A stretch of DNA of 64,000 nt from Sistotremastrum niveocremeum HHB9708 (GCA_001630475.1 KV419399.1:766552-830551), one strand, 5' to 3'. Positions 12,297-24,243 are shown, counted from the stretch's first letter. The notes: generated by a model not told the origin, from the sequence alone. Program-made: numbers and translations.

Positions 12297-15200
12297 TCAG
12301 GTGGTCCACAAGTCAGTTCCCGCAGTGGCAAAGTCAGTGTCATTAGGAACTGGTTCTTTTCCCAACTTGATTCTTCGAGCGCTAGTCTGACCCCTCTTCC
12401 GAGGAGTCGCCTTCGCCCCTATCGCAGCCGGGGTTAGGATGCTATCCACGAGGAGTTCCTCTGCGAGTGCCTTGATCTCGTTGAATTGATCTGTCGCCTG
12501 GGCTTGCAGGAATTCAGGACCCGGTGCCCGATGGACCAAACAGTCGGGCTCGATGTATGGCTGGATTTCGGGGGCCACGTCGGTTGCCACTGTCGGCGAT
12601 GTAATGACAACGTCGCCCAATTTCCCTCCATCCGTCTTCTCGAGGATTTGCTGAATGTCCAAGCTTTCTCCGGGTTCAAGCTTGTGCTGATGCGAAGGAG
12701 TCTCACAAGTCATGAATACCTCCTTGCGTAAGATGGTGTCCACATCGACTGCGGAGAAGAAGGCAACGCCTTGTGGTAGGTCGTCCATCCCGAGCCTATA
12801 CGCAAATTGACTTCGGGTCCAAAGATTCGCGATCTGGAGAGCAAGTGCCGCGCGATACTTGTCTTCCTCTTTCACAAGGAACCGGAGTTCATCGTGAACG
12901 GAGATAAGGTATCTGGCCTGGATGCCGTACCGGAGTATGAGATGTTCCATAGCAACGATAAGAAGATGGAGGTAATCTACGCCTGATGATTGCACGACCC
13001 AATTGATTCTGGAGGGCATGTAATCCGAACCAAATTCATTGGGCAGGTATTCTTTGGATAGGGCATACGTGACTCCACAGCCCAAAGCAGGTGTTTGAGG
13101 ACGGTCTGATAGCGCGATCTCTTCGAGTTTATTGAACACAAAACTCTCCGATCCACCGAACCAGAATTTACGCCCAAAGAGATCCGGACGATGGGTGTTT
13201 TTGCCCTTTGTTGCAGCGTATAGATCTTCCGCAAGTTTTTTGGCCTTTTCGGGCACCATGCTCGCACTGTTCTGCAACAAGAGGAGCTGTGCATGGCGCA
13301 TCCCCGCGCCGTATATTCTAGAATAGTTGAACACCTTGGCTGCGTCCCGAGTAATACCGAGAATGTCAGCAGTCTTCGAATGCAGGTCCGTCTTAGCAGC
13401 CTTGGTGCCCTCGAGAGTCATCCATCCTATCGCAGTAGCACCGTGGAGTCCGAACTGTGCATCGCCCATGACGCTCGATATCCACAGCTCCTCAGAGTCC
13501 ACATCGGCACCGACAATCGCATACCCAGGAGGTGCGCGCACCATTGCCTTGAGTTCCGAACCAACACGATTGCTCTTGGCGTTCGATGCGGTAAGCCACG
13601 TCTTCTCGATAGCACGACGGGTCACTGTTCCCATCGTGATTAATTGAGGAACAATCATTCCCCAAGAGTCATTGGTCGAGGAGCCGATCCCCATATCCAC
13701 ATCCTCTCGGTCCCAAACAACCATCTGGTTCAAGACTCGGTCGCGAGCGCTTATCCAGTAGCTGCATTGCGCGTTCATGTCCAAGGCTTCCTTCGCAACG
13801 CTGCTAGGGCTCGTCAATGTGCCGTCTTGCAGATATTTCATGAAAGGCTTCGCTAATGGGCTTCCGACATTCGCGTCTTCTCCGTCCTTATGCGGTACCT
13901 TGTAGAACTTGAATTCTCCCGAAAGAACAGCATCACGGAGATGAAGATCGGCATCCTCGTAGAAGCTCAGCTCGCGCTGACGTGTGGTCGTATGAAACGT
14001 CTCGTCTGATGAAGGGACGCGAAATATCCATCCGTATTCACGCGAATGGAAGAGTGGGTAACCTCGCCATTTGAGTTGTAAGAGCAGAGGAGCTATCCGA
14101 TTGCGTACGGTAACATCAATCGACCCCGGTGGTGCATCTTTCCGCGGTTTGGCAAGCTCCCAGTACCATTTCGGCCATATGGTCGTTTTGATATGGGACG
14201 GCTCGGCCTCGGTATGGGCTTCCAGGTCGTTACTACTTTGGAGACGCTGATCTGAATCAGCTTCCATAGGAGACCAATCGAGCCCCGAGAGCCACGGATC
14301 TGTGGCTATTGCTTCCGGGCCTTCGACCTTCCACCTCTGTACGGCCTTTTCGGCAAGTCGCATGATCTCTGATCTCACTGCAGCATCTTCCTCGATAGTA
14401 TTTCCCTCGAGCAAACGGTCGTAAAGCTTGCCCAGTCCGGCAGCTGCCATCAAAGGCCCGACACTTGCGCTAAAGATCTTGTGCACCTTTGCCTTGCTTT
14501 TGGTTCGCCGGGGGAGGGGAATTATTCTGGCGTCCACATCGAGAGTTTCGCGGCAGTGCCACCCGTGGTCAGTGGAGTACACGACAGGGCGACCCTCGGT
14601 GCGGAGGTTGAGGAGAAGAGGGATGGTCCTTTGCATATGAGTTGTCGTGAAAGGACCGCTTTTGAGTAAGTCTCGGTACCACCGGGGAATAGTAGATTCT
14701 GAGCTCCAGTCATCACTCTTCCGCTATGAAAAGTGGTTAATGCAATGCTTCACGTGAACCATGTCAGACGTACCTTCTTCCCCTTTGGGCTCTTTGAGAC
14801 TTTGTCGACGCCCCTCGACTTGCCGGGAACCTTCTCCGACCAATCTAACTGACTCAACCAGACATCATCTTTCCAACTCTCATCTTCCATCCTCTGCCTC
14901 GCAACTTCAGCTAACTCCTTCAAAGCATCCTTGACGCTCTCTTCCAGCTCCCTGAATTTATTCTCGGCAGCCTTGAGGTACTCTTTCCATGTGCCATTGA
15001 CGCTGAGAAAGCTGCTCCCCATAGTCAACACCCCAGCGAAGCTCACCGGATTCGGACAAGCGGTGAGGAACGCGGGTAGTACGCGAGTGAAGACGGCATG
15101 TGTGGTCGAAACATCGGTGGCGCAGTACGAGAGGTATGTGCGAATGTCGTCAAGGATTTGGGATGGGCTGTGAGTCATCAAATCGTTGCGGACGGTTTTG

Positions 15201-16604
15201 TCAATCTCGATGCCACAATGGAGTTTCGCGACATCGGCAAGAGAATTGGCAGAAGTAAGATCCTCCCATCGCTTCTCTGCGCCGCCGCTATTCTCATCCC
15301 CAGCATTCTCGGCCATCCCCTCGAGATCGGCAGAAATCCGAGCTGCCTCTTCCGCGTCTCGCTTCTCCTGAGCACGAATCTCCTTCAGAAGATGGTCGAT
15401 TTCTCCTTCTAACCGCTTTCTATTCTCTTCGTCCGTCTCGCCCGCCAGCTTCGTGCCCACATCTTCAACCATCTTCAACAGCACCTCCACTTCCTCTCTG
15501 TCCTCTTTTTTCTCTTGATCGGCTTTCGCCTTCTTCGCTTTATTGTATTTGATCCACGAAGGTCGTTGCCCAGAGGATATGCCTTTGACAGCCACATGTA
15601 GCGCCATAGTGTCGATGTAGCGTGTTGTGGTTCGCTGGATATGATATTCTTCGCGTATACGAGCGCGGTCGTATGAGACGTTATGGCCAACGACGATGCG
15701 TTCGCTTCCAGGACGATGGGATGGGCCAAACGGGATGAGGTGCTTGGGAGTGGATGATTGGCCCAGCAGCCAAGGCGATATCCAAGCGTACCATGCGCTA
15801 GTAGATGCAGCGGTAGCCATGATAGCGAACGGACTGTAGTTCGGCAATGTCTCCACGTCGAAGACTAGCATGTCGTCCGACTCGTCGGGGTATGGGACTG
15901 GATAGGATATGCCTCCAGCTTCATACTTTGTCCATCCACTCGTTGAGATATCCCATTGCTCCGCCGTGGGTTGTGGGGGTATCTGAGCTTCGGCAAAATT
16001 CTTGGCCTTGCCCAGCCAAGGCTGAGCGCTCTCCGCTCCTACGTTCCAAAAATGTTCATCTAGCGTTCGGCCTTGCAATGGAGGGAGATCGAATGATATG
16101 TCGGGGAGGCGCGACCCTTGACGGATATCCAAGCCATGCTTTTTGAGGTGCTGTTGAGCAATTGTGACATAGTGAGGGTCAGGAGGAGGAAAAGATATAT
16201 TCTTGAAGATCTGCTTGTGCAGATGGCGAGACAGCAGCTGTACGCCGACTTCATTTCTCACAGCTAAAAAATGTGAAGCCATAATGAGACTACTGTCCGG
16301 GATCCAAGATGCAAGGGGAAAACTTACTCTGCGGTGGCTTGCTTCGGACGGGCGTGTCACTTCTTGACTGCATAGTACTGGTCGAGCCTGGTGGTACCGC
16401 CGATATAATTTTATTGTTTGATCCAGGATCAACACTACGATTCTTCAAGACAGGGGTCCTGGAAGTCATATTTCCATTCGTCGCGTTCTTGGATTTGAAA
16501 ATCAGAGCTGAACCAGCGTGACGAACAATTGCACTATGCAAACATCGAGGCGATTTTGATTGTTGTGAATAGTTTTTGGAATGATTTCGGAGAGAATGTA
16601 GCAT
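12297..16604 (-). CDS. MIP1: mitochondrial DNA polymerase gamma catalytic subunit
   Basis: Rebuilt 1397-aa family-A polymerase from exons 16328-16604, 14774-16263 and 12297-14723; introns are 64 and 50 nt, and coding length is a multiple of three. It replicates the mitochondrial genome. The N-terminus (MLHSLRNHSKNY, then basic residues) looks like a mitochondrial presequence. Next comes the Pol-gamma-specific RNEVGVQLLSRHLHKQIF block. The 3'-5' exonuclease has Exo I (VFDVETL), Exo II (VGHNVSYDRARI) and Exo III (YCATDVSTTHAVF). The polymerase has motif A (VGADVDSEELW), motif B (RDAAKVFNYSRIYGAG) and motif C (VHDELRF), so all catalytic Asp residues are present. A charged coiled-coil insertion (Lys/Glu-rich, near 15380-15560) interrupts the exonuclease/spacer region. 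Length fits fungal Mip1. The gene looks intact. Confidence 0.96.
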
Positions 16605-17756
16605 GAAGGAGTGGAAGGAAGGACTCCTGAAATCGGAGAGTGTGGAAATGAAAAGGGAGCTGTCTGTTTGGCTATGTTTGTCAAGAGCTTCAACCGAGTA
16701 AAACGTGGTAATGTCTATTTCTGGGACATGAGGGTCCCAGAAATCGATGTCTGCACTTGGTATCAAATACACGCCACCGAGAAGACTGACGAGTGAAGAA
16801 GACTGCCGTGAGTTCAGCCCTAGGTTAAATCAAGGCGGCCGATGGCTCAGTAACAAGTCACTAACAACAACATATTCAAAAGGAGAAGGGTATAGATTGA
16901 AGTAGATGTAAGAAAGTCGTGATTACATGAGAATGTTATAGAATGAATCAAAAGTAGCATCGGTAGTCAGGATTTTCCGTCATCGTACTTGTAGTTATTC
17001 TAAAAACGAAGTTTAACGAACGATGTCAGATCTGCAGACGAGGATAGAATGTCTTAATTGACCATGAATGTTTCTCTATCCGCTGCTGTACCTATCGTAT
17101 GCTGAGAAGTCGCCTTCGCCTTCGAGATCAGGAGTAACCCGAAATTGTTGTTCTCAAATCGTGTTTCCTCAAATTATCACGAAGCAGCGCGATAGTAATC
17201 GCGAAACTCGAGTTATTTGTTCTTGTTGACCAAAGGCTTCAGTCTTGGGCGCTTAGCATTCAACGCTTCTTGCGCGAAGCTGTGAAGATATCTCTTGAAC
17301 TGGTCGAATGATTCTACATCGTTTGTGGTTTTTGAAAGGAATGTGATTTATACCACATAGCAGGATGCAGAGCCTAATTACTTTTTTTCGCCGACGGTGT
17401 CCTAGATTCGCGAGATTTGAACTGGTGCTCCGAAGACACCGATCCTTTGTACAATTGCGCCAGCATTGATTATGGTCTCGATTCTCAGCAATGTGATCAT
17501 GTTTCCTCCAAGAAATCATGCGTCTTGTTGCAGATGTCAGGGTCATCCAACTTGTGCGAAGATAAAAGAGAAGGAGTGGTAAAGTAGATTGTAGGCAATT
17601 ACAAGGAAGAATACATCCAGGAGAGCTATTTTATGTACTATGATAGGACATGATATTTATAAGGATCATTTTCTCTACAGTAGTCACTGGGAAGGAAACG
17701 TGAATCAGAATCGTCGTTGTAGTATGGGGACGAAAGCTTACTGGAATATATGCGAC
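16605..17756. other. intergenic, promoter of MIP1 and 3' side of precursor gene A
   Basis: About 1.15 kb without a credible gene. The part from about 17560 onward is alignable by eye with the 3' flank of precursor gene B (about 21460-21650), including a shared 'agattgta' stretch and nearby motifs. It therefore belongs to the segmental duplication described separately. Confidence 0.45.
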
Positions 17757-19278
17757 TTATGCGCTGGAATATTCGCTATACACACCGAGGGAATCTTCGG
17801 TATCGGGTGCGATGGCTCGTTTTTCGCTGGAGTAGCTGCTGTAGACTCCGAGAGATTCTTCGGTGTCAGGTGAAATGGCACGCTTGGCACTGGAATAACT
17901 TTCATATACTCCCAACGATTCTTCGGTATCAGGCTTGATGGAGCGTCTCTCGCTGGCGTAACTTGAATATACGCCAAGAGAGTCTTCGGTATCGGGGGAG
18001 ATGGCACGTTTGTCGCTAGAATAGCTCGAGTAGACACCAAGAGAGTCCTCAGCATCCGGAACGGCGCGCTTCTCGCTGGCATAGCTCTCATAAACTCCGA
18101 GAGAAGCTTCAGTGTCAGGGTGGATGGCGCGCTTCTCGTTGGCATATGAGCTGTAGACACCAAGGGACTCCTCGGTATCAGGGGCGATGGCCCTCTTCTC
18201 GCTAGAGTAAGAGCTGTAGACGCCGAGAGACTCCTCTGTGTCGGGGGATATGGCGCGTTTGGCACTGGCGTAGCTCTCGTAGGCACCTAACGACTCCTCG
18301 GTATCGGAGGAAATGGTACGCTTGGCACTGGAGTAGCTTTCGTATACGCCTAAAGACTCTTCGGTGTCAGGATTGATGGCGCGTCTCTCGCTGGCGTAGC
18401 TGGAGTACACTCCAAGAGAGTCTTCGGTGTCGGGGGAGATGGCACGTCTCTCACTAGCGTAGCTAGAATAGACTCCAAGGGACTCTTCAGTGTCAGGCTT
18501 GATAGCGCGTTTCTCGCTGGCGTAGCTCGAATACACGCCGAGAGAGTCTTCGGTATCAGGCTTGACGGCGCGTCTTTCGTTGGCATAGCTCTCATAGACT
18601 CCGAGAGATGCTTCGGTATCGGGATGAATGGCACGTTTCTCGCTGGCGTAGCTGGAGTAGACGCCGAGGGAGTCTTCAGTGTCGGGGGAAATGGCCCTCT
18701 TCTCACTCGCATAGCTGCTGTAGACACCTGAATCAGAGATTTAGTCAGAGACGTTTATGTTCTATAGTAGACAGTGTACTCACCCAAAGATTCTTCAGTA
18801 TCGGGAGACGCAATTACGGCACGCTTGGCACTGGAATACTGGCTGTAGACCCCGAGTGAATCTTCGGTGTCCGGGGCAGCAACAGCGCGCTTTGCGCTGG
18901 AGTAGCTTGAGTACACGCCAAGCGAATCTTCAGTGTCGGGGGAAATAGCTCTTCTTTCGCTAGCATAGCTGCTGTAGACGCCTGGAGTATATGTCATGTC
19001 AGTGATCTTGATTTGCTAAAATAGATTATGTACTCACCCAAAGAATCTTCAGTATCGGGGGACGCGACCACGGCGCGTTTTGCGCTCGAGTATTGGTTGT
19101 AGACCCCGAGGGAGTCTTCAGTATCGGGGGCAGCGACAGCGCGCTTCTCGCTCGAGTAGCTGCTGTATACGCCGAGGGACTCTTCGACGTCGGACGGCGC
19201 TTTGATCGCAGTGGGGAGAGCGGAGACCCCGCAGACACTGAGGAGAAGAAGAAGAGGGAGGAGGGCTTTGACAGACAT
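17757..19278 (-). CDS. Kex2-processed repeat precursor A (putative RiPP precursor)
   Basis: Predicted 469-aa secreted precursor from exons 19038-19278, 18784-18981 and 17757-18727 (1410 nt); both introns are 56 nt. Residues 1-20 are a signal peptide (MSVKALLPLLLLLSVCGVSA). The rest is 21 repeats, nearly all 20-23 residues, consensus A-[IV]-x-PDTE-[ED]-SLG-VY-xx-Y-[AS]-S-x-[KR]-R. They are divided by 20 dibasic sites (15 KR, 5 RR), the cut sites of the Golgi protease Kex2. The last repeat ends YSEYSSA with no dibasic site. The Tyr pair occurs as YSSY (13), YESY (5), YSQY, YNQY and YSEY. No Cys follows the signal peptide. Such precursors yield many copies of a short peptide; in dikaritin RiPPs, UstYa enzymes then oxidatively cyclise it. 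A UstYa gene lies 5.5 kb upstream. Alternatives are an uncyclised secreted peptide or a cell-surface repeat protein. Confidence 0.9.
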
Positions 19279-19372
19279 CGGGAGAGAAGCGGTTGGAGGT
19301 TGCTTGGAAGGTGGGTTGCTTGGATGGAGGAGAGCGTCCAATGAAGGATGCAGAACACCGACCGAATGCCTT

Positions 19373-19382
19373 GTATTTATAT
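19373..19382 (-). promoter_or_regulatory. TATA box of precursor gene A
   Basis: The minus strand reads ATATAAATAC 95 bp before the ATG at 19278. The same ten bases lie at the same distance before the ATG of precursor gene B. Confidence 0.75.
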
Positions 19383-19705
19383 CTCACAAGAGGTATGCAG
19401 TTGTCGTATGACAAATGAGTATACCATGTTTGAATAGATATTTGGCGTTCCATGCTGGCGAGCAATCATCAGCTTACCGGACGATTGGGATGAGGTTTCA
19501 GCAACATACCTTGCGTCCTTCTCCGCATTCCACATGGATCAGAAGAGATTTGGGTTCTTCTTGGATCTTCGAACAAACCACTTCTCACGCGATTGAACGC
19601 AACCATTGTTTGCTGAGACAACAGCAATCGAGATTTGCAGAACCCGACTACGAGAGGCCGCAAGGAACTCGCACATAGGACTACGTCAGTTCAAAAACTG
19701 ATATT

Positions 19706-19713
19706 TGACGTCA
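19706..19713. promoter_or_regulatory. TGACGTCA (CRE-like bZIP site) upstream of precursor A
   Basis: A perfect palindromic octamer of the ATF/CREB type, about 430 bp upstream of the precursor A start. It is a binding site class for fungal bZIP factors; occupancy here is inference. Confidence 0.45.
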
Positions 19714-19878
19714 TATCGCTTCATCCAGATAGGTCGCTTTCGTGACATTTCAGTGCTTGTCAAAGCAAGTTCCGGAGTTCATTCCAACTGACGAGAAGCG
19801 GCACGTTAGAACCACGTCATTTATTAAAAAGGAAATGATGTACAGAAGGATGACGGCCACCTCGAATATGTGATTGCT

Positions 19879-19886
19879 TGACGTCA
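19879..19886. promoter_or_regulatory. second TGACGTCA site upstream of precursor A
   Basis: The site sits in cttgacgtcaagctt about 600 bp before the ATG. The equivalent place upstream of precursor B (23666) carries the same core and right flank, so this site survived while surrounding bases diverged. Confidence 0.55.
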
Positions 19887-20123
19887 AGCTTCGTCTTCCA
19901 GAGAACTTCTTCAGGTACAGAGAATGCCGCATGCCTTCGTATCGATTTCCCACAAGGATGTTGCGAGTTTTCGAAATGACGATTATATCAACTTTTGATA
20001 AGCTCTCACGTCTCAGAGCGGGTCAATCTCGATCGGGGCACAAACATGTCTGACAGAGCATTTCGGCATGAGGATGCGCTTATGATAGCGAAGGCACATG
20101 AGTTTGATCGACCGAGTACGGGG

Positions 20124-20155
20124 TGTTGTCGTTGTCGTTGTAGTAGTAGTAGTAG
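20124..20155. repeat. trinucleotide microsatellite (GTT/GTC)n(GTA)n
   Basis: A run of gttgtc units followed by five gta units. A second short gtcgttgtcgttgttg run lies about 110 bp downstream. It is simple-sequence DNA with no sign of coding. Confidence 0.8.
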
Positions 20156-20581
20156 ATGTTTGTATTTATTAACCGCGTCAAGCAAGCTAGTGCTAAGTAG
20201 CGGTGACCCGGCTGTAGGCCGGGTCCGGTAGGTAAAAGTCGTTGTCGTTGTTGTGGACAAAAGTCGGCTCGGCGCTTATCTGCTTCCGGAATCGGAATCA
20301 AACACGGAAGGGGAAATGCCGAAAAAGCCTTGGTCGTGCTTCATCGTGGTTCACCTTGGGTTCACCGAAAAACGCGCTGCACAGCGATGTGGAAACACTT
20401 TTTTGATCTTGAAGTGACATGCAAGATATCTTCAATGAGATGCGAATCAAGGTTCCCTAAAGTTTGGCTCTTGCCTTAGTCAACCCTTCCACCACCGATA
20501 GCTTGGAACGGTTTGCGCCATCTGCACGTTTAAAGCCTACTTCATCCGACTCCAACTTCTCTCGGGCCCAAACAATTATAG

Positions 20582-20871
20582 GGCATCGTGAGAAATGTCC
20601 AAAACTATGTCTCGGGCTTACTGAGACTGAACAAGGCGATCGAGCAGCTTCTGGTATTCTTCTCCGCACTGCCGCCTTTCCAGTATTTCATTCGCTCAGA
20701 TACTCCCAATCGGTGGATGTCTGCCAATGAAAAGGTATTACCAATCTTTCATTTGTTTCTTGCATTAACTGGCAGTGCCGGATGGCTATGCAGGTGCATG
20801 ATCTCCTTATCTCGTTCTTGGGAGAACTCAGGTTATCCGCGCCGGCGAACGTACTATCGATCCTCATTTGA
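20582..20871 (+). pseudogene. unrecognised coding-like fragment, copy A
   Basis: Two apparent exons (20582-20734 and 20776-20871) joined by a 41-nt intron (GTATTA..TGGCAG) keep one frame. They encode a Leu-rich helical peptide starting GIVRNVQNYVSGLLRLNKAI and ending in ELRLSAPANVLSILI before a stop. A TATAG acceptor precedes the first exon, but I could not find a convincing upstream exon. A diverged copy at 24244-24441 lies at the matching place in the other duplication unit. This may be the remnant of a gene that was duplicated with the precursor. I do not recognise the family. Confidence 0.35.
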
Positions 20872-21651
20872 GAATCTTGCAGCTAGAGATGAACTTATCG
20901 GATGTTGATATGGATTTCACGAGCGAGATAGGTCTTGTAGCCAGCTCGCAGTTAGCTCACAATAATGAAGAGCCATCATTGGACACTCGCCTCAATATTA
21001 TTCGATATCACGAGGTGATTTGAGTCTGTGGTAACCTGGACCTGAACTTCAAGTGGCAATGAATTGTGCCAGTCGTTTCTTATCTCACCACGAAGTAGTT
21101 CAATTTACGAGAACTCCGAGTTGGCTGGCGTCGAGATTGTTTGCTGTTGTTTACCAACGGCTTCATCCTCTAGCGCCGGCGCTCTTATCACTCAACGCCT
21201 TGGCGCAGACTCTACAGAGAACCGCAAAGGCAGTGATTCTGATTGCCGATATCATAATATACGAGTATATATATATCTGCTACAAATATAAAACAGTTTA
21301 GAAAATGCACTTCCGATGATGCCGAGGGTTTTTGCCTCGCCCGATCTGGCCTCGATGATGGTCTGTGGATACCGTAACAATATTGCGACCGATTGTTAGG
21401 ACATAAACACCGCTGAGAAGACTTTTTGTTGGATAATATCACAATGAGGGCAAATATAAGGAGGAGAAGTGAAATAGATTGTAAAGTAGTTACAGATAGA
21501 GATACATCGGGACGCGTTTACGTATATGTACACTAAGAGCGAGAGTAGTAAGAAAGATTTTTTTGATCTAAAGTAATTGCTGGGAGAGAAAGGCGAGTCA
21601 GTAAAGTGGCTATGGATTGAGAAACAAGAGGCTTACTAAGATAGCGCGACT

Positions 21652-23053
21652 CTATGCGCTGGAGTATTCGCTGTACACGCCCAGGGAGTCTTCGGTATCA
21701 GGTGCGACGGCCCGCTTTTCGCTGGAGTAGCTGCTGTAGACGCCGAGAGATTCTTCGGTGTCAGGTGAAATAGCACGCTTGGCACTGGAATAGCTTTCGT
21801 ATACACCCAACGACTCCTCGGTGTCGGGGTTAATGGCCCGTCTCTCGCTGGAGTAGCTAGAGTACACTCCAAGAGAGTCTTCGGTGTCGGGGGAGATGGC
21901 ACGTCTTTCACTAGCGTAGCTAGAATAGACTCCCAGAGACTCCTCGGTGTCGGGCTTGATCGCGCGTTTCTCGCTGGCGTAGCTGGAATATACGCCGAGG
22001 GAGTCTTCGGTATCAGGCTGGACGGCGCGTCTCTCACTAGCGTAGCTGGAGTAGACTCCGAGAGACTCCTCGGTATCGGGTGAGATAGCGCGCTTCTCGC
22101 TGGCGTAGGAGCTGTAGACACCAAGCGACTCTTCGGTATCGGGGGCGATTGCTCTCTTTTCGCTGGAGTAAGAGCTGTAGACGCCGAGAGAGTCCTCGGT
22201 GTCAGGAGCGATAGCGGCGGATCTCTTCTCGCTGGCGTAGCTGCTGTAAACGCCGAGGGAATCCTCGGTATCAGGAGAGATAGCGCGTTTCGCGCTGGAG
22301 TAGCTCTCGTAGACTCCAAGAGACTCTTCGGTGTCGGGATGGATGGCACGTTTCTCGCTGGCATAACTGGAGTACACCCCGAGGGAGTCTTCAGTGTCAG
22401 GGGCGATAGCCCGACGTTTTGCGCTAGAATAGCTGCTGTACACGCCGAGGGATTCATCGGTGTCTGGCGAGATAGCCCTCTTCTCACTCGCATAGCTGCT
22501 GTAGACACCTAGATTGCAGATTTACTCAGAGACGTTCATGTGTTATAGTGGACAAGGTACTCACCGAGAGACTCTTCAGTGTCGGGAGAGGCGACTACGG
22601 CACGTTTAGCACTGGAATACTGGCTGTAGACCCCGAGCGAATCTTCGGTATCTGGGGCAGCAACAGCGCGTTTTGCGCTGGAGTAGCTTGAGTACACGCC
22701 GAGCGAATCTTCAGTGTCGGGAGAGATGGCTCTCTTTTCGCTAGCGTAGCTGCTGTAGACCCCTAGAGAGTATGACATGTCGGTAAAGCTGATTTGTTAG
22801 CATGAGGTATGTGCTCACCGAGGGATTCCTCAGTGTCGGGAGATGCGACTACAGCGCGCTTTGCGCTAGAGTATTGGCTGTACACCCCCAAGGAATCTTC
22901 AGTGTCGGGAGCGGCAACAGCGCGCTTCTCGCTCGAGTAGCTGCTGTATACGCCGAGGGACTCTTCGACGTCGGACGGCGCTTTGATCGCAGTGGGGAGA
23001 GCACCGCAGGCGCTGAGGAGAAGAAGCATGGGGAGGAGAGTTTTGATAGACAT
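21652..23053 (-). CDS. Kex2-processed repeat precursor B (putative RiPP precursor)
   Basis: Predicted 429-aa paralogue of precursor A from exons 22819-23053, 22565-22762 and 21652-22508 (1290 nt); both introns are 56 nt and fall in the same Gly codon of SLG|VY as in A. Signal peptide MSIKTLLPMLLLLSACGA is followed by 19 repeats separated by 18 dibasic sites, mostly KR. The Tyr pair occurs as YSSY (14), YSQY (2), YESY (2) and YSEY (1). Two repeats have extra residues after the cut site (KRR before AIAPDTE, and SAAIAPDTE). The C-terminal repeat again ends YSEYSSA. The variable residue before PDTE (S, K, H, N, A, Q) and the constant acidic stretch are shared with A. The gene is intact, and the UstYa gene is its divergent upstream neighbour, 1.7 kb between start codons. 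Confidence 0.9.
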
Positions 23054-23147
23054 TGCTAGAGAAGTGATTGGATTGATTGTGAGGATTGAAGGAGTTGGAT
23101 GGATGAGGGTGTCCGGTGAAGGATGCTGAACCTCGAGCGATGGTCCA

Positions 23148-23157
23148 GTATTTATAT
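23148..23157 (-). promoter_or_regulatory. TATA box of precursor gene B
   Basis: The minus strand reads ATATAAATAC 95 bp before the ATG at 23053, identical in sequence and distance to gene A. Confidence 0.75.
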
Positions 23158-23665
23158 CGAACAGGAAGGTTGCATTTGTTCCATGACGAAGACCAACTCC
23201 GTCCTATCTTGAGTACCTCCAACATTGGCATCTCCTGGTGGCCAACTGCTCGCGTGCAACACGAGCGTGATAGGCTTCGATGTCGCACTCCACAACCTTC
23301 TCCAGTTCCCACACGGAACAGAAAGACCTTCCGACTTCTGTGAACTTCGAGAAGACCGATTTACGCACGGGAAGCTGTCCGTCAGAGCTCCTGCTATACA
23401 GCAGCGGTAATGCATGGCGCAATCCGATTGTGACATGGCCCTGGAGAAATTGTAAAGACAACCCCAACGCGGTTGCGAAAGCGTTGATGACATCAGAATA
23501 TTCCATGCGACAGGCCATGAGCTCTATAGTATGATATTTGCTGGAAGAAGCTTCACGAGCGCATAGGCACTGTAGAAGAAGCTGCCAGTCAGGTACCGAC
23601 GTCATGTACCAAGAAAGGAAATGATTTACGTTGTGTTCAGAGCGCTTTCGAACGTCAAATCACTT

Positions 23666-23673
23666 TGACGTCA
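23666..23673. promoter_or_regulatory. TGACGTCA site between precursor B and the UstYa gene
   Basis: A perfect octamer in ctttgacgtcaagctt, about 610 bp before the precursor B start and 1.1 kb before the UstYa start. It lies at the position homologous to 19879 in the other duplication unit and could serve both divergent genes. Confidence 0.55.
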
Positions 23674-24243
23674 AGCTTCTCAGCTTCTATCTTACTTCTA
23701 CCAGGCCGGAAAGAAAACATGGCATCGACTGAGGTCAAGTTCTCAGCGGCTTCCCACACAGATGTCGTGATTCGTGGATGCCAGTGCACCGATGATCGTC
23801 AGAACTCCTGGCGTCGTTGAATCCGAGAGAGATAACGGAGAAGTCTGACACAAGTATCGCACGGAAAATCATGCTTATGATAGGTCAGCGTCTTGACTTC
23901 TTGAGTTCAAACGGGGAGTTGTCGTTAAGATCACAAAGTTGACTCGGCGCCTATTGGCTTCTGACGTGGAGAACTTGAATGGCAGTTGCCGAACCATCTA
24001 GGACGACACGGTGGTGGTCCGGCATGCTCATGGCGAGTGACCCACCTCTTCTGGGGATGGGAAATATCTTACTGTTCAGCAGGAGAACCCCGAAAGAAGA
24101 TGCTCCAAAGAAGGCTTCCCAAAGGCTAACCCCAGCGTTAGTAACGCTTCTACGAGCTTGAACCTGTGGCATCGACGCGTTTGAAGTCTATTTCATCCGA
24201 GTACAGCTTCCTGAGAGGAGATAACGAGCATGCATATTGAAAT

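Larger units (their letters stand above)
17560..20720. repeat. segmental duplication copy A (precursor A plus flanks)
   Basis: This block matches 21460-24370 in order and orientation: 3' flank, repeat precursor gene, TATA box, upstream region with a TGACGTCA site, and a distal piece containing ggcttactgagactga. Coding parts are very similar and flanks are more decayed, as expected for a tandem duplication kept under selection in the gene. Outer edges are estimates from reading, not from an alignment program. Confidence 0.75.

Noticed and set aside
12486-12731. Plus-strand frames opposite the polymerase gene
   Set aside because: They are antisense shadows of a conserved, intact MIP1 reading frame.
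18001-18700. CRISPR-like array suggested by the regular 63-bp DNA periodicity
   Set aside because: The genome is eukaryotic, and the period equals 21 codons of an open frame with no separate spacers.
17757-19278. Precursor A as an adhesin or structural repeat protein
   Set aside because: Regular KR/RR sites at every repeat border, no cell-wall anchor and no Cys favour a processed peptide precursor. A surface role is kept only as an alternative.
21636-22508. 290-codon Ser/Thr/Pro-rich frame inside precursor gene B (and a similar one in gene A)
   Set aside because: It is the shadow of the repeat DNA in another frame: periodicity comes from the real coding repeats, and it lacks a signal peptide and splice continuity.
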